A stretch of 8,059 nt of DNA, taken from positions 1 through 8,059 of the forward strand of contig JAATFE010000134.1 in the NCBI GenBank assembly GCA_015655365.1, in the 5' to 3' direction. Position 1 is the first letter of the stretch; each line of letters begins with the position of its first letter. Of the stretch, positions 1-7,774 are shown one piece after another. The translations under genes and the position numbers were made by a program. Origin of the DNA: Terriglobales bacterium. GTDB lineage: Bacteria; Acidobacteriota; Terriglobia; Terriglobales; Acidobacteriaceae. The notes beneath the pieces are model-generated. The model was not told the origin of the DNA. It made no database searches and worked only from the letters and a program-made list of their open reading frames with translations.

Positions 1-81
1 ATCTACCAGCCCAAGAACTGGGATCCGCAGTTGGAGAACGAGGCGGGCGCTTTTTCGTTCTTGATCAGCCCGAGTCTTTGA
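1..81 (+). CDS. C-terminal 26 residues of an unidentified protein (5' truncated)
   Basis: Frame 1 is open from the window edge to a TGA at 79-81. It encodes 26 residues that begin IYQPKNWDPQ and end in ISPSL. I chose this frame over frame 3, which is also open (to TAA 120-122), because about four fifths of frame 1 codons end in G or C, as in the real genes of this window, while frame 3 codons often end in A or T. The fragment has one Trp, a mixed polar segment and a hydrophobic end. It is too short to assign to a family, and I do not recognise it. The bulk of the gene lies upstream of the window. Confidence 0.5.
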   Translation: MYQPKNWDPQLENEAGAFSFLISPSL

Positions 82-182
82 AATTGGAGACTCGCAAACT
101 ACCGGATTCAAGGGGAGTGTAAAGCTCGATGTTAGCGATTCTGAAAGCAATGCAAAGGGTAAAGGCACTGGAAATGGCACAT

Positions 183-202
183 CGGCGGCCTGCGAACCGC
201 CG
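183..202 (+). terminator. Weak GC-rich hairpin after the first CDS
   Basis: CGGCGG (183-188) pairs with CCGCCG (197-202) around an 8-nt loop. The hairpin lies about 100 bp after the stop of the upstream gene. The sequence after it is only mildly T-rich (GATTTGAAT), so it may be an imperfect terminator or only a chance hairpin. Confidence 0.2.
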
Positions 203-292
203 GATTTGAATAAAGCGTAGGATGCAACTGGCCGGAATGCGCAGTGTGGCGATCCAGGCCTTACAGCAAATCGGGGAATAAGGTGGTTAACG

Positions 293-536
293 GTGCACTT
301 TAGAGCATTTTAAGCGTGTTTTTGAGCGCGAATCGAGCATGTATCGGAGAGGTTTTGGCCGGCTCGGCAATGCTTTTTCGAGTTTCCCGTGTGGGGAATA
401 TTTAGAACTATTCTGCGAATACTAGATAGACTCGAATGGCCCACCCTCGCTGCAATTGATTGATTGCAAAGAACGCACAAAGGATGGGGCACCCAGAGTT
501 TTGTTAACACTTGAATCGAAAATGCTCTAGTGGCAC
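293..536. repeat. Segment bounded by imperfect terminal inverted repeats (MITE-like or dispersed repeat)
   Basis: TAGAGCATTTT at 301-311 is matched exactly, inverted, by AAAATGCTCTA at 519-529. The match continues outward with gaps: GTGCACTT before the left copy (293-300) and GTGGCAC after the right copy (530-536), the latter reading GTGCCAC on the other strand. The enclosed bases show no gene. Inside are two G/C-rich motifs in opposite orientation, TGGCCCACCCT (437-447) and GGATGGGGCACCC (482-494), around a small dyad, TGCAAT/ATTGCA (451-468). The arrangement resembles short non-autonomous intergenic elements. I see no clear target-site duplication. Confidence 0.4.
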
Positions 537-545
537 GATTCACTT

Positions 546-559
546 CCCAGGGACCTGGG
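546..559. promoter_or_regulatory. Perfect 14-bp dyad upstream of the nucleoside hydrolase gene
   Basis: CCCAGG and CCTGGG are separated by GA (CCCAGGGACCTGGG), about 100 bp before the hydrolase start. Such a dyad could be an operator for a dimeric regulator, but no regulator gene or second copy is in view. Confidence 0.2.
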
Positions 560-659
560 CCACCTGCCCGTGCGAGAAAACGCTGGAATAAAATCCGGGT
601 TGACCGAAGTGATTTCTTCCTGAAGTTGGGAGGAGCTTGCGTGTCGCCGAAGGCTTAGA

Positions 660-1658
660 GTGTTGAGCATGAAGAATTTGCGATTTCCGCTGGGGATTGG
701 CGTCGCGGCGGTGCTGATAGTCGGGTTGGCCGGCGCGCGTGGGCAGGCGGCGGCAGGAAAACAGCCCGCGCAAGAGCCGCAACTGGTGGTTCTCGACACC
801 GACATCGGCGACGAAATCGACGATGCGTTTGCGCTGGCCCTGGTGCTGCGCAGCCCGGAACTGCGGCTGCTGGGGATCACGACAGCCTACGGCGATACGG
901 AGATCCGGGCACGGCTGGTGGACCGCTACCTGGGGGCGGTGGGACGGAGCGAGATTCCCGTGACAACGGGGGTGGCGACGGCGCACCAGAGCGTCTTTAC
1001 CCAGACTGCGTATGCCAACCAGGCGGCGGAGAGGAAACATCCCGATGGGGTGGAATTCCTGCTGTGGCAGATTCGGACGCATCCGGGAGAAATCACGCTG
1101 ATCGCTATCGGACCGCTCACCAATGTGCAGGCGGCCATCGAGCGGGACCCTGCTACGTTTCGCAAGCTCAAGCGGGTGGTGCTGATGGGCGGAAGCGTTA
1201 ATCGGGGCTATGACGGGAGCAAGGGAGAGCGGACGTCTGCCGAAGCGGAGTGGAACATCAAGTGCGACCCGGCAGGGGCGAAGGCGCTGCTGGGGGCGGG
1301 AGTGCCGGTCTTCGTGATGCCGCTGGACTCGACGCAGATACCCCTGGAGACGGCGGAGCGGGAGAGGGTCTTTTCTTATGGCTCGCCGCTGACCGACCAG
1401 TTGACCCTGCTCTACCACCAGTGGATGGCGCACAGCGAATGGCACCCGACGGGGCCGGCGCTGTTCGACCCGGTGGCGGTGGCGTACGCGATTCGGCCGG
1501 AGCTGTGTCCGGCAACGCCGATGCGGCTGGAGGTGGACGAGAAGGGATTTACGCGGCGGGTGGAAGGCGAGCCCAATGCGCAGGTTTGCCTGCATGCGGA
1601 CGAGGGCGGGTTCCTGAAGTTTTTCCTGAGCCGAATTGCACCGGAAACGGGGCGCTGA
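660..1658 (+). CDS. Exported nucleoside hydrolase (inosine/uridine-preferring family)
   Basis: Predicted to cleave the N-glycosidic bond of ribonucleosides, giving ribose and free base, probably outside the cytoplasm for nucleoside salvage. The 332 residues begin with basic residues and a hydrophobic segment (about 10-29), a likely Sec signal. The family's N-terminal calcium/ribose motif is present as DTDIGDEIDDA (46-56), with D46, D48, D54 and D55. Other family blocks are IAIGPLTN (148-155), VLMGGS (174-179), AEWNIKCDP (196-204, with E197 and N199 as ribose-contact equivalents) and FDPVAVAYAI (269-278, D270 as calcium ligand). The position before D270, usually a catalytic His, is Phe269. The usual Asn after the ITT motif is Asp79. 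Length is normal for the family plus a signal peptide. The start is GTG with GAAGG six bases upstream; an ATG at 669 is the alternative and keeps the signal peptide. Gene family is confident; substrate is not. Confidence 0.88.
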   Translation: MLSMKNLRFPLGIGVAAVLIVGLAGARGQAAAGKQPAQEPQLVVLDTDIGDEIDDAFALALVLRSPELRLLGITTAYGDTEIRARLVDRYLGAVGRSEIPVTTGVATAHQSVFTQTAYANQAAERKHPDGVEFLLWQIRTHPGEITLIAIGPLTNVQAAIERDPATFRKLKRVVLMGGSVNRGYDGSKGERTSAEAEWNIKCDPAGAKALLGAGVPVFVMPLDSTQIPLETAERERVFSYGSPLTDQLTLLYHQWMAHSEWHPTGPALFDPVAVAYAIRPELCPATPMRLEVDEKGFTRRVEGEPNAQVCLHADEGGFLKFFLSRIAPETGR

Positions 1659-1716
1659 GCGGAGAGGCGCAGGGATGGCCGAGATTTCATTGGGACTCCT
1701 GGGAAACGTTCCGCGG

Positions 1717-2050
1717 GGGCTGAACAGGCTGCGGAAAAAGGGCTAATTCTACGTGAATCCGCCCGGAAACGTCCCTCAGGGGCTAAAGCCCACGTTGATT
1801 TTGCGGTACTTACAGCACGACTGAAGTCGTGCCCTGTTACAAAACACAAGCATTTCTGGAGCAAACAGAGTTTTTCCGCAGCCTGTGAAGCCCATGCCAA
1901 TTTTGCAGCGTTTTGCGGCACGACTAAAGTTGTGCCCTGACGCGTATCGCCTTTTCGAGCGCGCCGTTCCGCAGCTCCTGTAGAGCCCGCTTTGATTTTG
2001 CCGCGTGATGGGTGCGCGGCCCCGAGAGTACCCGATTGTGCCCCGACGCG
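1717..2050. repeat. Cluster of REP-like palindromic intergenic repeats
   Basis: Three degenerate direct copies begin at AGCCC near 1787, 1889 and 1984, roughly 100 bp apart. Each has AGCCC, then GATTTTGC or AATTTTGC, then a hairpin and GTGCCCTG or GTGCCCCG. In copy 1 the hairpin is GCACGACT/AGTCGTGC (1815-1832), an 8-bp stem. In copy 2 it is the same with one changed pair (1918-1935). Copy 3 is more decayed. Copies 2 and 3 are preceded by TTCCGCAGC. An inverted copy of that flank (1717-1739) pairs with 1871-1893, including a perfect 16-bp arm (1724-1739 with 1871-1886). GGGCTAAAGCCC (1780-1791) is a further small palindrome. I recall similar modules scattered in Terriglobia genomes, but this is memory, not a search. 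Confidence 0.65.
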
Positions 2051-2185
2051 ATCGGGAGATGAAACCGCATTCTTTCGCAGACAGGGAAACGGTCTCAAAT
2101 CGTTTCCTTTCCAGATATTTGGGATGTGAACGGGGGTTCGATGGCGGTTGCCGAAGACGTGTGCGCAAGGTCACTTCCAATTCCA

Positions 2186-2214
2186 TTGACACTGGGAGAA
2201 AGTTGGACAAAAAT
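2186..2214 (+). promoter_or_regulatory. Sigma-70-type promoter for the lipoprotein gene
   Basis: A perfect TTGACA -35 box (2186-2191) is followed after 17 bp by AAAAAT (2209-2214), four of six matches to TATAAT. Transcription would begin near 2221, leaving an untranslated leader of about 40 nt before the GTG start at 2263. The position supports the downstream start over the longer reading frame. Confidence 0.5.
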
Positions 2215-2262
2215 GGCGAGTCGAGTCATTTCGAACCGATTTGTGCCGAAGATGGAGGGAAA

Positions 2263-2853
2263 GTGAAAAACGCAAGGAAAATGGTGATTTTTGGGGCGTC
2301 TGTCTTTTTGGGCGCGGGGTTGTTGTTGAGCGGCTGCAAGTCGGCTCCGGAGCTGACCAAGGCCAACGCACAGGCATTGATTCAGGCCAAGTACGATCAG
2401 ACACCGGCAGTCGGAGCCAATATTACGGTCGACGACCTGGGAATGCGGCAGGGCGCCGCGTCGAAGCTGTGGGAGCGGACGACGATCTATCCCAATAAGT
2501 TCTGGGCCGACTTCAAGCTGACGCCCGAGGGCAAGAAGGTCGTCAAGCTGCAGGACGGCAGCGATACGATCAAGTGGCGGCCGGAGAGCCTCACCGATAC
2601 GCATTTCTCGGTGATCGTGGCGAGCGTGGCGGCCAACCACCTGAAGGCACACGATGTAGCGGATCCGCAGGACGAAGTGCTTCCCGGAGTTTCGACGGCC
2701 AAGGGAGCCTCTTTCACCGAAGCGGTGAATCTGGACGGTGTGCCGGACAGCTTGCAGCAGATTGCGCACAACCCAGGGAACAAGCTGAGTTCGAAGCGCC
2801 AGGCCGATTTTTCGCTTGAAAATGGGGCCTGGGTGCTGCACAGCATCGAATAA
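2263..2853 (+). CDS. Small lipoprotein of unknown function
   Basis: This is a 196-residue protein with a clear lipoprotein signal: basic N-terminus (K2, R5, K6), hydrophobic stretch (8-22) and lipobox LLSGC with Cys25 as the lipid attachment site. Lys26 at position +2 is not an inner-membrane retention Asp, so an outer-membrane location is likely if E. coli rules hold. The remaining 170 or so residues are soluble-looking, Lys/Asp-rich, with no further membrane segment, and end in a strand-like segment (WVLHSIE). I do not recognise a characterised domain. I chose the GTG at 2263 because GGAGG (2254-2258) lies four bases upstream, the signal peptide starts there and a promoter lies just before it. 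ATG at 2281 would leave too short a basic region and too distant an RBS. The gene is monocistronic, with its own promoter and terminator. Confidence 0.82.
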   Translation: MKNARKMVIFGASVFLGAGLLLSGCKSAPELTKANAQALIQAKYDQTPAVGANITVDDLGMRQGAASKLWERTTIYPNKFWADFKLTPEGKKVVKLQDGSDTIKWRPESLTDTHFSVIVASVAANHLKAHDVADPQDEVLPGVSTAKGASFTEAVNLDGVPDSLQQIAHNPGNKLSSKRQADFSLENGAWVLHSIE

Positions 2854-2868
2854 TGCAGGAAAAACACG

Positions 2869-2912
2869 GCGGGCGGGGTCGAATTCATTGACCCCGCCCG
2901 CGTTTCTTGTTA
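2869..2912 (+). terminator. Strong intrinsic terminator of the lipoprotein gene
   Basis: A perfect 12-bp GC-rich stem, GCGGGCGGGGTC (2869-2880) with GACCCCGCCCGC (2890-2901), has a 9-nt loop and is followed by the T-rich GTTTCTTGTTATT. It starts 15 bp after the lipoprotein stop. A run of five A (2860-2864) before the stem could let it also act on the other strand. It insulates the translation operon from upstream transcription. Confidence 0.88.
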
Positions 2913-2916
2913 TTGT
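2888..2916 (+). promoter_or_regulatory. Candidate promoter overlapping the terminator, upstream of rpsL
   Basis: TTGACC (2888-2893, five of six matches to the -35 box) is followed after 17 bp by TATTGT (2911-2916, four of six matches to the -10 box). The -35 lies in the right arm of the terminator stem. If real, it would start the translation operon with a leader of about 440 nt. No better pair was found by eye in 2917-3362. Confidence 0.28.
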
Positions 2917-3362
2917 AAGAAGGTTCCGCAAGAACGTGTCTGTCCGTGTGTCTTAACGGCCAGCGCGGAGGGACGACCCGGCCTGGCAGCAGAGGTCGCG
3001 GGTTGTACCCAGGGTCAGGAGCGGTTGGCCGGCCCAGAATGCCTCGGAATTGCTCTCTTCTTGCTGAGGGCAGGGGCAAATCGCATCGGAGTCCGCGCGT
3101 TCTCCACCTTGGAGGGCTATGCGGGCCGGAACCAGCGAAACGGAGTTGGCTTTTCCAGCAAATTGCGGGAAAACGCCCGGCCACCGTCCCGGTTCTCGTC
3201 TGAGATTGGAACGAAGGCAGACGCGAAGCAGCAACTAGAGGGCTTCCGTGCGCGTGCGCGCCAAGAAATTGGTTGCGCTCGACGTGGCGGGAAGCTCGAC
3301 GGTTCTGCGTGCGGCTGACGAACTTGGGGTGGCAAGGTTTTTTTGGGGTAAGGAGTTTCAGT
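2917..3362 (+). other. Long leader region upstream of rpsL
   Basis: About 446 bp lie between the terminator tail and rpsL. No tRNA or known riboswitch is recognisable. The region ends with AAGGAG (3350-3355), a near-perfect Shine-Dalgarno sequence seven bases before the rpsL TTG. Just before it is a run of seven T (3338-3344), and a weak bulged hairpin, AACTTG (3321-3326) with CAAGGTT (3333-3339), abuts that run. The last part contains a possible small ORF (3248-3376). Leaders of ribosomal protein operons often carry autoregulatory RNA structure, but I cannot assign one here. Confidence 0.4.
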
Positions 3363-3376
3363 TTGCCTACATTTAA
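3248..3376 (+). CDS. Possible 42-codon upstream ORF overlapping the rpsL start
   Basis: A GTG at 3248, with AGAGGG (3237-3242) five bases upstream, opens a 42-codon frame ending at TAA 3374-3376, so it overlaps rpsL by 14 bp in another frame. The peptide starts with alternating Val/Arg and Lys (VRVRAKK), then a Leu/Val/Ala/Asp-rich part that looks protein-like, then the aromatic stretch FFWGKEFQF encoded by the T-run and the rpsL ribosome binding site. Its end inside rpsL would allow translational coupling. No family is recognised. It could easily be a chance ORF, since the last third is constrained by the RBS. Confidence 0.2.
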   Translation: MRVRAKKLVALDVAGSSTVLRAADELGVARFFWGKEFQFAYI

Positions 3377-3764
3377 TCAGTTGGTTCGCAAGGGGCGTAC
3401 GGCCCCGCGGTACAAGACGGCGTCACCGGCCTTGCAGGCCTCACCGCAGCGGCGCGGCGTTTGCACCCGCGTGTACACCCAGACGCCCAAAAAGCCGAAC
3501 TCGGCCCTGCGCAAGGTAGCTCGCGTGCGGTTGACGAACGGGATTGAGGTTACGACCTACATCCCCGGCATCGGCCACAACCTGCAGGAGCACTCGATCG
3601 TGCTGATTCGCGGCGGCCGTGTGAAGGATCTTCCCGGCGTCCGGTATCACGTTGTGCGCGGCACCCTGGATTCAGTGGGCGTTGCCAACCGCAAGCAGAG
3701 CCGGTCGAAGTATGGCGCCAAGCGCGCCAAGGGTGGCGCAGCGCCAGCCAAGGGCAAGAAGTAG
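3363..3764 (+). CDS. rpsL: 30S ribosomal protein S12
   Basis: S12 sits at the decoding centre of the small subunit and helps check codon-anticodon pairing. The 133 residues match the family nearly throughout: N-terminal NQLVRKGR (5-12), [10 protein letters not shown] (30-39), [20 protein letters not shown] (41-60), GHNLQEHS (71-78), and [18 protein letters not shown] (83-100). K43 and K88 (counting Met), where streptomycin-resistance changes occur in other bacteria, are wild type. D89, the residue methylthiolated by RimO in E. coli, is present. The C-terminus has a Lys/Ala/Gly tail about ten residues longer than in E. coli. The start is TTG, fixed by homology (M-P-T-F-N-Q) and by AAGGAG seven bases upstream, although the frame is open further back to 3273. 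It is first gene of the operon, 80 bp before rpsG. Confidence 0.97.
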   Translation: MPTFNQLVRKGRTAPRYKTASPALQASPQRRGVCTRVYTQTPKKPNSALRKVARVRLTNGIEVTTYIPGIGHNLQEHSIVLIRGGRVKDLPGVRYHVVRGTLDSVGVANRKQSRSKYGAKRAKGGAAPAKGKK

Positions 3765-3772
3765 TCAAAGGT

Positions 3773-3797
3773 TCCGGGACGTTGTACCGAGCCCGGA
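3773..3797 (+). promoter_or_regulatory. Hairpin in the rpsL-rpsG gap, possible S7 feedback site
   Basis: TCCGGG (3773-3778) pairs with CCCGGA (3792-3797) around a 13-nt loop, within the 80-nt gap. In E. coli, S7 represses the str operon by binding the rpsL-rpsG intercistronic RNA. The position is the same here, but I see no sequence match to the E. coli site, so this is inference from location. Confidence 0.25.
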
Positions 3798-3838
3798 CTT
3801 GGGCAGCACAGGGCGCCTCGAGCGCGTTAGGATTTTGA

Positions 3839-4318
<480 letters not shown>

Positions 4319-4391
4319 GCGAGCAAGTTGCAGAGAATCAAGCCAGCCGAATTCGGGCCTGGCCAAGTTGGATTACCGAAGTTCTGAAACC

Positions 4392-4409
4392 GCGGGCCCG
4401 AGCGCCCGC
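4392..4409 (+). promoter_or_regulatory. Hairpin directly upstream of the fusA ribosome binding site
   Basis: GCGGGC (4392-4397) pairs perfectly with GCCCGC (4404-4409) around a 6-nt loop. The stem ends at the base just before AAGGAAG (4410-4416), the fusA Shine-Dalgarno sequence. It may keep the RBS free of other pairing or tune initiation at the GTG start. There is no T-run, so it is not a terminator. Confidence 0.35.
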
Positions 4410-4423
4410 AAGGAAGAAACGCC

Positions 4424-6505
4424 GTGCCTCGCACTACTCCTCTAAGCCGCTGCCGCAATATCGGAATCATGGCGCACATCGACGCCGGGAAGACGACGGC
4501 GACCGAGCGCATCTTGTTCTATACGGGCATCACGCACCGCATTGGCGAAGTGCATGAAGGCACGGCGACCATGGATTACATGGAGCAGGAACAGGAGCGC
4601 GGCATTACGATTACGTCCGCCGCGACCACCTGCACCTGGAAAGATATTCGCATCAACATTATCGACACTCCCGGCCACGTGGATTTCACGGCCGAGGTGG
4701 AGCGCAGCCTGCGCGTGCTCGACGGTGCTGTTGCCGTGTTCGACTCGGTCTCCGGCGTGCAGCCGCAGAGCGAGACGGTGTGGCGGCAGGGCGACAAGTA
4801 CAAGGTTCCGCGCATCTGCTTCATCAACAAGATGGACAAGAACGGCGCGGATTTCGAGTACGTGATCGACACCATCCGCAAGCGGCTGGGCGCACGGCCC
4901 GTTGCGATTCAGCTCCCCATCGGAGCCGAGGCCAACTTCAAGGGCGTCATCGATCTGATCGAGATGAAGGCCATCCTCTGGCACGACGAGGAGATGGGAT
5001 CGCAGTACGACGTCGAGGAGATTCCCGCGAATCTGTTGAAGAAGGCCGAGGCCTTCCGCACGCAGATGATCGAAGTGATCGCCGAGACCGACGATGTTCT
5101 GCTGGAAAAGTTCCTCGAAGGCGAGCTGCCGACCATTGCCGAGCTAAAGGCCGGCATTCGTCAGGCCACCATCGACTTGAAGGTCTTCCCGGTCATCTGC
5201 GGAACGGCGTTCAAGAACAAGGGAATTCAGACGCTGCTGGATGCGGTGGTCGATTACCTGCCCAGCCCGCTGGACAAGCCGCCGGTGGAGGGTATCAATC
5301 CCTCCAACCCGTCCGAGGTTCTGACCCGCAAGGCGGACGATAGCGAGCCTCTGGCGGCGTTGGCCTTCAAGGTCATCAACGATCCGTTCGGCAAGCTTTG
5401 CTTTATCCGGGTTTACTCGGGCTGCCTCAAGACCGGCGATACGATCGTCAATCCCCGCACCGGCAAGACCGACCGCGTGGGACGCCTGGTCAAGATGCAT
5501 GCCAACAAGCGCGAAGACATTACGGAGATCTATGCCGGCGACATTTGCGCCTGCGTGGGCCTGAAGGAACTGAAGACCGGTGATACGTTGAGCGATCCGC
5601 AGCACGAGATCGCCCTGGGCGCCATCACCTTCCCGGACACGGTCATCTCGGTTGCGATCGAGCCCAAGACCAAGGCCGACCAGGAGAAGATGGGCATTGC
5701 GCTGTCCCGGTTGGCCGACGAAGATCCCACCTTCAAGGTGCGGACCGACGAGGATTCGGGCCAGACGATTATCAGCGGCATGGGCGAGTTGCACCTGGAA
5801 ATCCTGGTGGACCGCATGCGCCGCGAGCACAAGGTCGAAGCCAACGTGGGCGAGCCGAAGGTAGCCTTCCGCGAGACGATCCGCAAGATGGCCGAAGCTG
5901 AGGGCAAGTACATTCGCCAGACCGGCGGTTCGGGCAACTACGGACATTGCAAACTGCGTGTCGAGCCCAACACTCCGGGCAAGGGCTACGAGTTCATCAA
6001 CGACATCAAGGGCGGCACGATTCCGAAGGAATACATCAAGCCCATCGATCAGGGCGTGCAGGGCGCAATCGAGCTCGGCATCCTGGCGGGGTTCCCGATG
6101 GTGGACATCAAGGTCACCCTGTTCGACGGCAGCTATCACGACGTCGACTCGAACGAAATGGCATTCAAGTTTGCCGGTTCGATCGCCTTCAAGGAAGCTG
6201 CCCGCAAGGCCAGCCCGGTGCTGTTGGAGCCGGTGATGGCGGTGGAAGTTACGGTTCCCGAGGAGCACATGGGAACCATTATCGGCGATATCAATTCTCG
6301 CCGTGGACGCATTGAAGGCATGGGTCATGTGGGCGGATCGCAGTTGATCAAGGCGATCGTGCCGCTGAAGGAAATGTTCGGCTATGTGAACGACATTCGT
6401 TCATCCACGCAGGGCCGCGCTTCTTACTCGATGCAATTTGCGCGTTATGAAGAAGCGCCGCGCATGATTGCCGATGAAATCATCGGCCGCTCGCAAGGCA
6501 AGTAA
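4424..6505 (+). CDS. fusA: Elongation factor G
   Basis: EF-G is the GTPase that drives tRNA-mRNA translocation and, with ribosome recycling factor, subunit splitting. The 693 residues have the usual length and all five domains. The G domain carries AHIDAGKTT (17-25), RGITI (59-63), DTPGH (81-85, H85 catalytic), NKMD (135-138) and CGTAFKNKG (about 258-266). Domain II starts near 306, domain III near 405 (with GMGELHLE), domain IV near 478 (TGGSGNYGH and [15 protein letters not shown]), and domain V near 600 ([10 protein letters not shown]). It is the main EF-G type, not a divergent paralogue, judging by close agreement with canonical motifs. The start is GTG, with AAGGA (4410-4414) nine bases upstream. 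No other start in frame would keep the conserved N-terminus. It lies 105 bp after rpsG and 81 bp before tuf. Confidence 0.98.
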   Translation: MPRTTPLSRCRNIGIMAHIDAGKTTATERILFYTGITHRIGEVHEGTATMDYMEQEQERGITITSAATTCTWKDIRINIIDTPGHVDFTAEVERSLRVLDGAVAVFDSVSGVQPQSETVWRQGDKYKVPRICFINKMDKNGADFEYVIDTIRKRLGARPVAIQLPIGAEANFKGVIDLIEMKAILWHDEEMGSQYDVEEIPANLLKKAEAFRTQMIEVIAETDDVLLEKFLEGELPTIAELKAGIRQATIDLKVFPVICGTAFKNKGIQTLLDAVVDYLPSPLDKPPVEGINPSNPSEVLTRKADDSEPLAALAFKVINDPFGKLCFIRVYSGCLKTGDTIVNPRTGKTDRVGRLVKMHANKREDITEIYAGDICACVGLKELKTGDTLSDPQHEIALGAITFPDTVISVAIEPKTKADQEKMGIALSRLADEDPTFKVRTDEDSGQTIISGMGELHLEILVDRMRREHKVEANVGEPKVAFRETIRKMAEAEGKYIRQTGGSGNYGHCKLRVEPNTPGKGYEFINDIKGGTIPKEYIKPIDQGVQGAIELGILAGFPMVDIKVTLFDGSYHDVDSNEMAFKFAGSIAFKEAARKASPVLLEPVMAVEVTVPEEHMGTIIGDINSRRGRIEGMGHVGGSQLIKAIVPLKEMFGYVNDIRSSTQGRASYSMQFARYEEAPRMIADEIIGRSQGK

Positions 6506-6586
6506 AGATTGTGAACCTGCGGACCCGGCAAGATGTGGGCGGCCGCAAGACATTGACTGGAACCAGGGGTACGAAGGGAACCGAGC

Positions 6587-7774
<1,188 letters not shown>

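Larger units (their letters stand above)
82..659. other. Gene-free intergenic stretch, 578 bp
   Basis: No convincing gene is visible on either strand. The stretch holds a short GC hairpin (183-202), a segment bounded by imperfect inverted repeats (293-536), a perfect 14-bp dyad (546-559) and the ribosome binding region of the next gene (GAAGG at 649-653). A TAAAAT at 589-594 resembles a -10 box but has no acceptable -35 at the right distance, so I do not call a promoter. Confidence 0.6.
1659..2262. other. Intergenic region with repeat cluster and lipoprotein promoter
   Basis: This 604-bp gap separates the hydrolase and lipoprotein genes. Its first two thirds are occupied by palindromic, mutually related repeats (1717-2050). 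The remainder holds a 7-bp hairpin (GGAAACG 2085-2091 with CGTTTCC 2101-2107) and the promoter and ribosome binding site of the lipoprotein gene. A reading frame from 2005 runs into the lipoprotein gene, but it begins inside the repeats and upstream of the promoter, so I do not treat it as coding. Confidence 0.6.

Noticed and set aside
3..122. Second open frame at the window start, ending at TAA 120-122
   Set aside because: Its codons often end in A or T, unlike the other genes; frame 1 fits the window's codon use better.
129..209. 26-codon ORF from ATG 129
   Set aside because: RBS distance is poor, no recognisable sequence, and the end is constrained by the GC hairpin at 183-202.
540..1595. 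Long open frame on the minus strand (351 codons)
   Set aside because: It lies antisense to the nucleoside hydrolase, is rich in Arg/His/Gln/Pro as expected of a GC-rich antisense frame, and has no recognisable motif.
2085..2107. 7-bp hairpin followed by TTT
   Set aside because: Stem is AT-containing and short with only three T after it; not near the end of a gene.
2128..2145. tRNA-like GGTTCGAT motif
   Set aside because: The flanks do not pair as a T-arm and no acceptor or anticodon arms are nearby.
2005..2262. N-terminal extension of the lipoprotein frame back to 2005
   Set aside because: It begins in the third repeat copy, lies mostly upstream of the likely promoter, and would bury the signal peptide 86 residues in.
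3247..3261. Alternating pyrimidine-purine tract (possible Z-DNA)
   Set aside because: Only 15 bp, and expected by chance in GC-rich DNA.
3025..3318. 97-codon plus-strand ORF in the rpsL leader
   Set aside because: No RBS, no family resemblance and a composition typical of random GC-rich sequence.
3321..3344. Intrinsic terminator just before rpsL (hairpin plus T7)
   Set aside because: The stem is short and needs a bulge, with no GC-rich core, so termination here is not well supported.
5144..6328. Long open frame on the minus strand across fusA (394 codons)
   Set aside because: Antisense shadow of EF-G, whose protein is conserved throughout.
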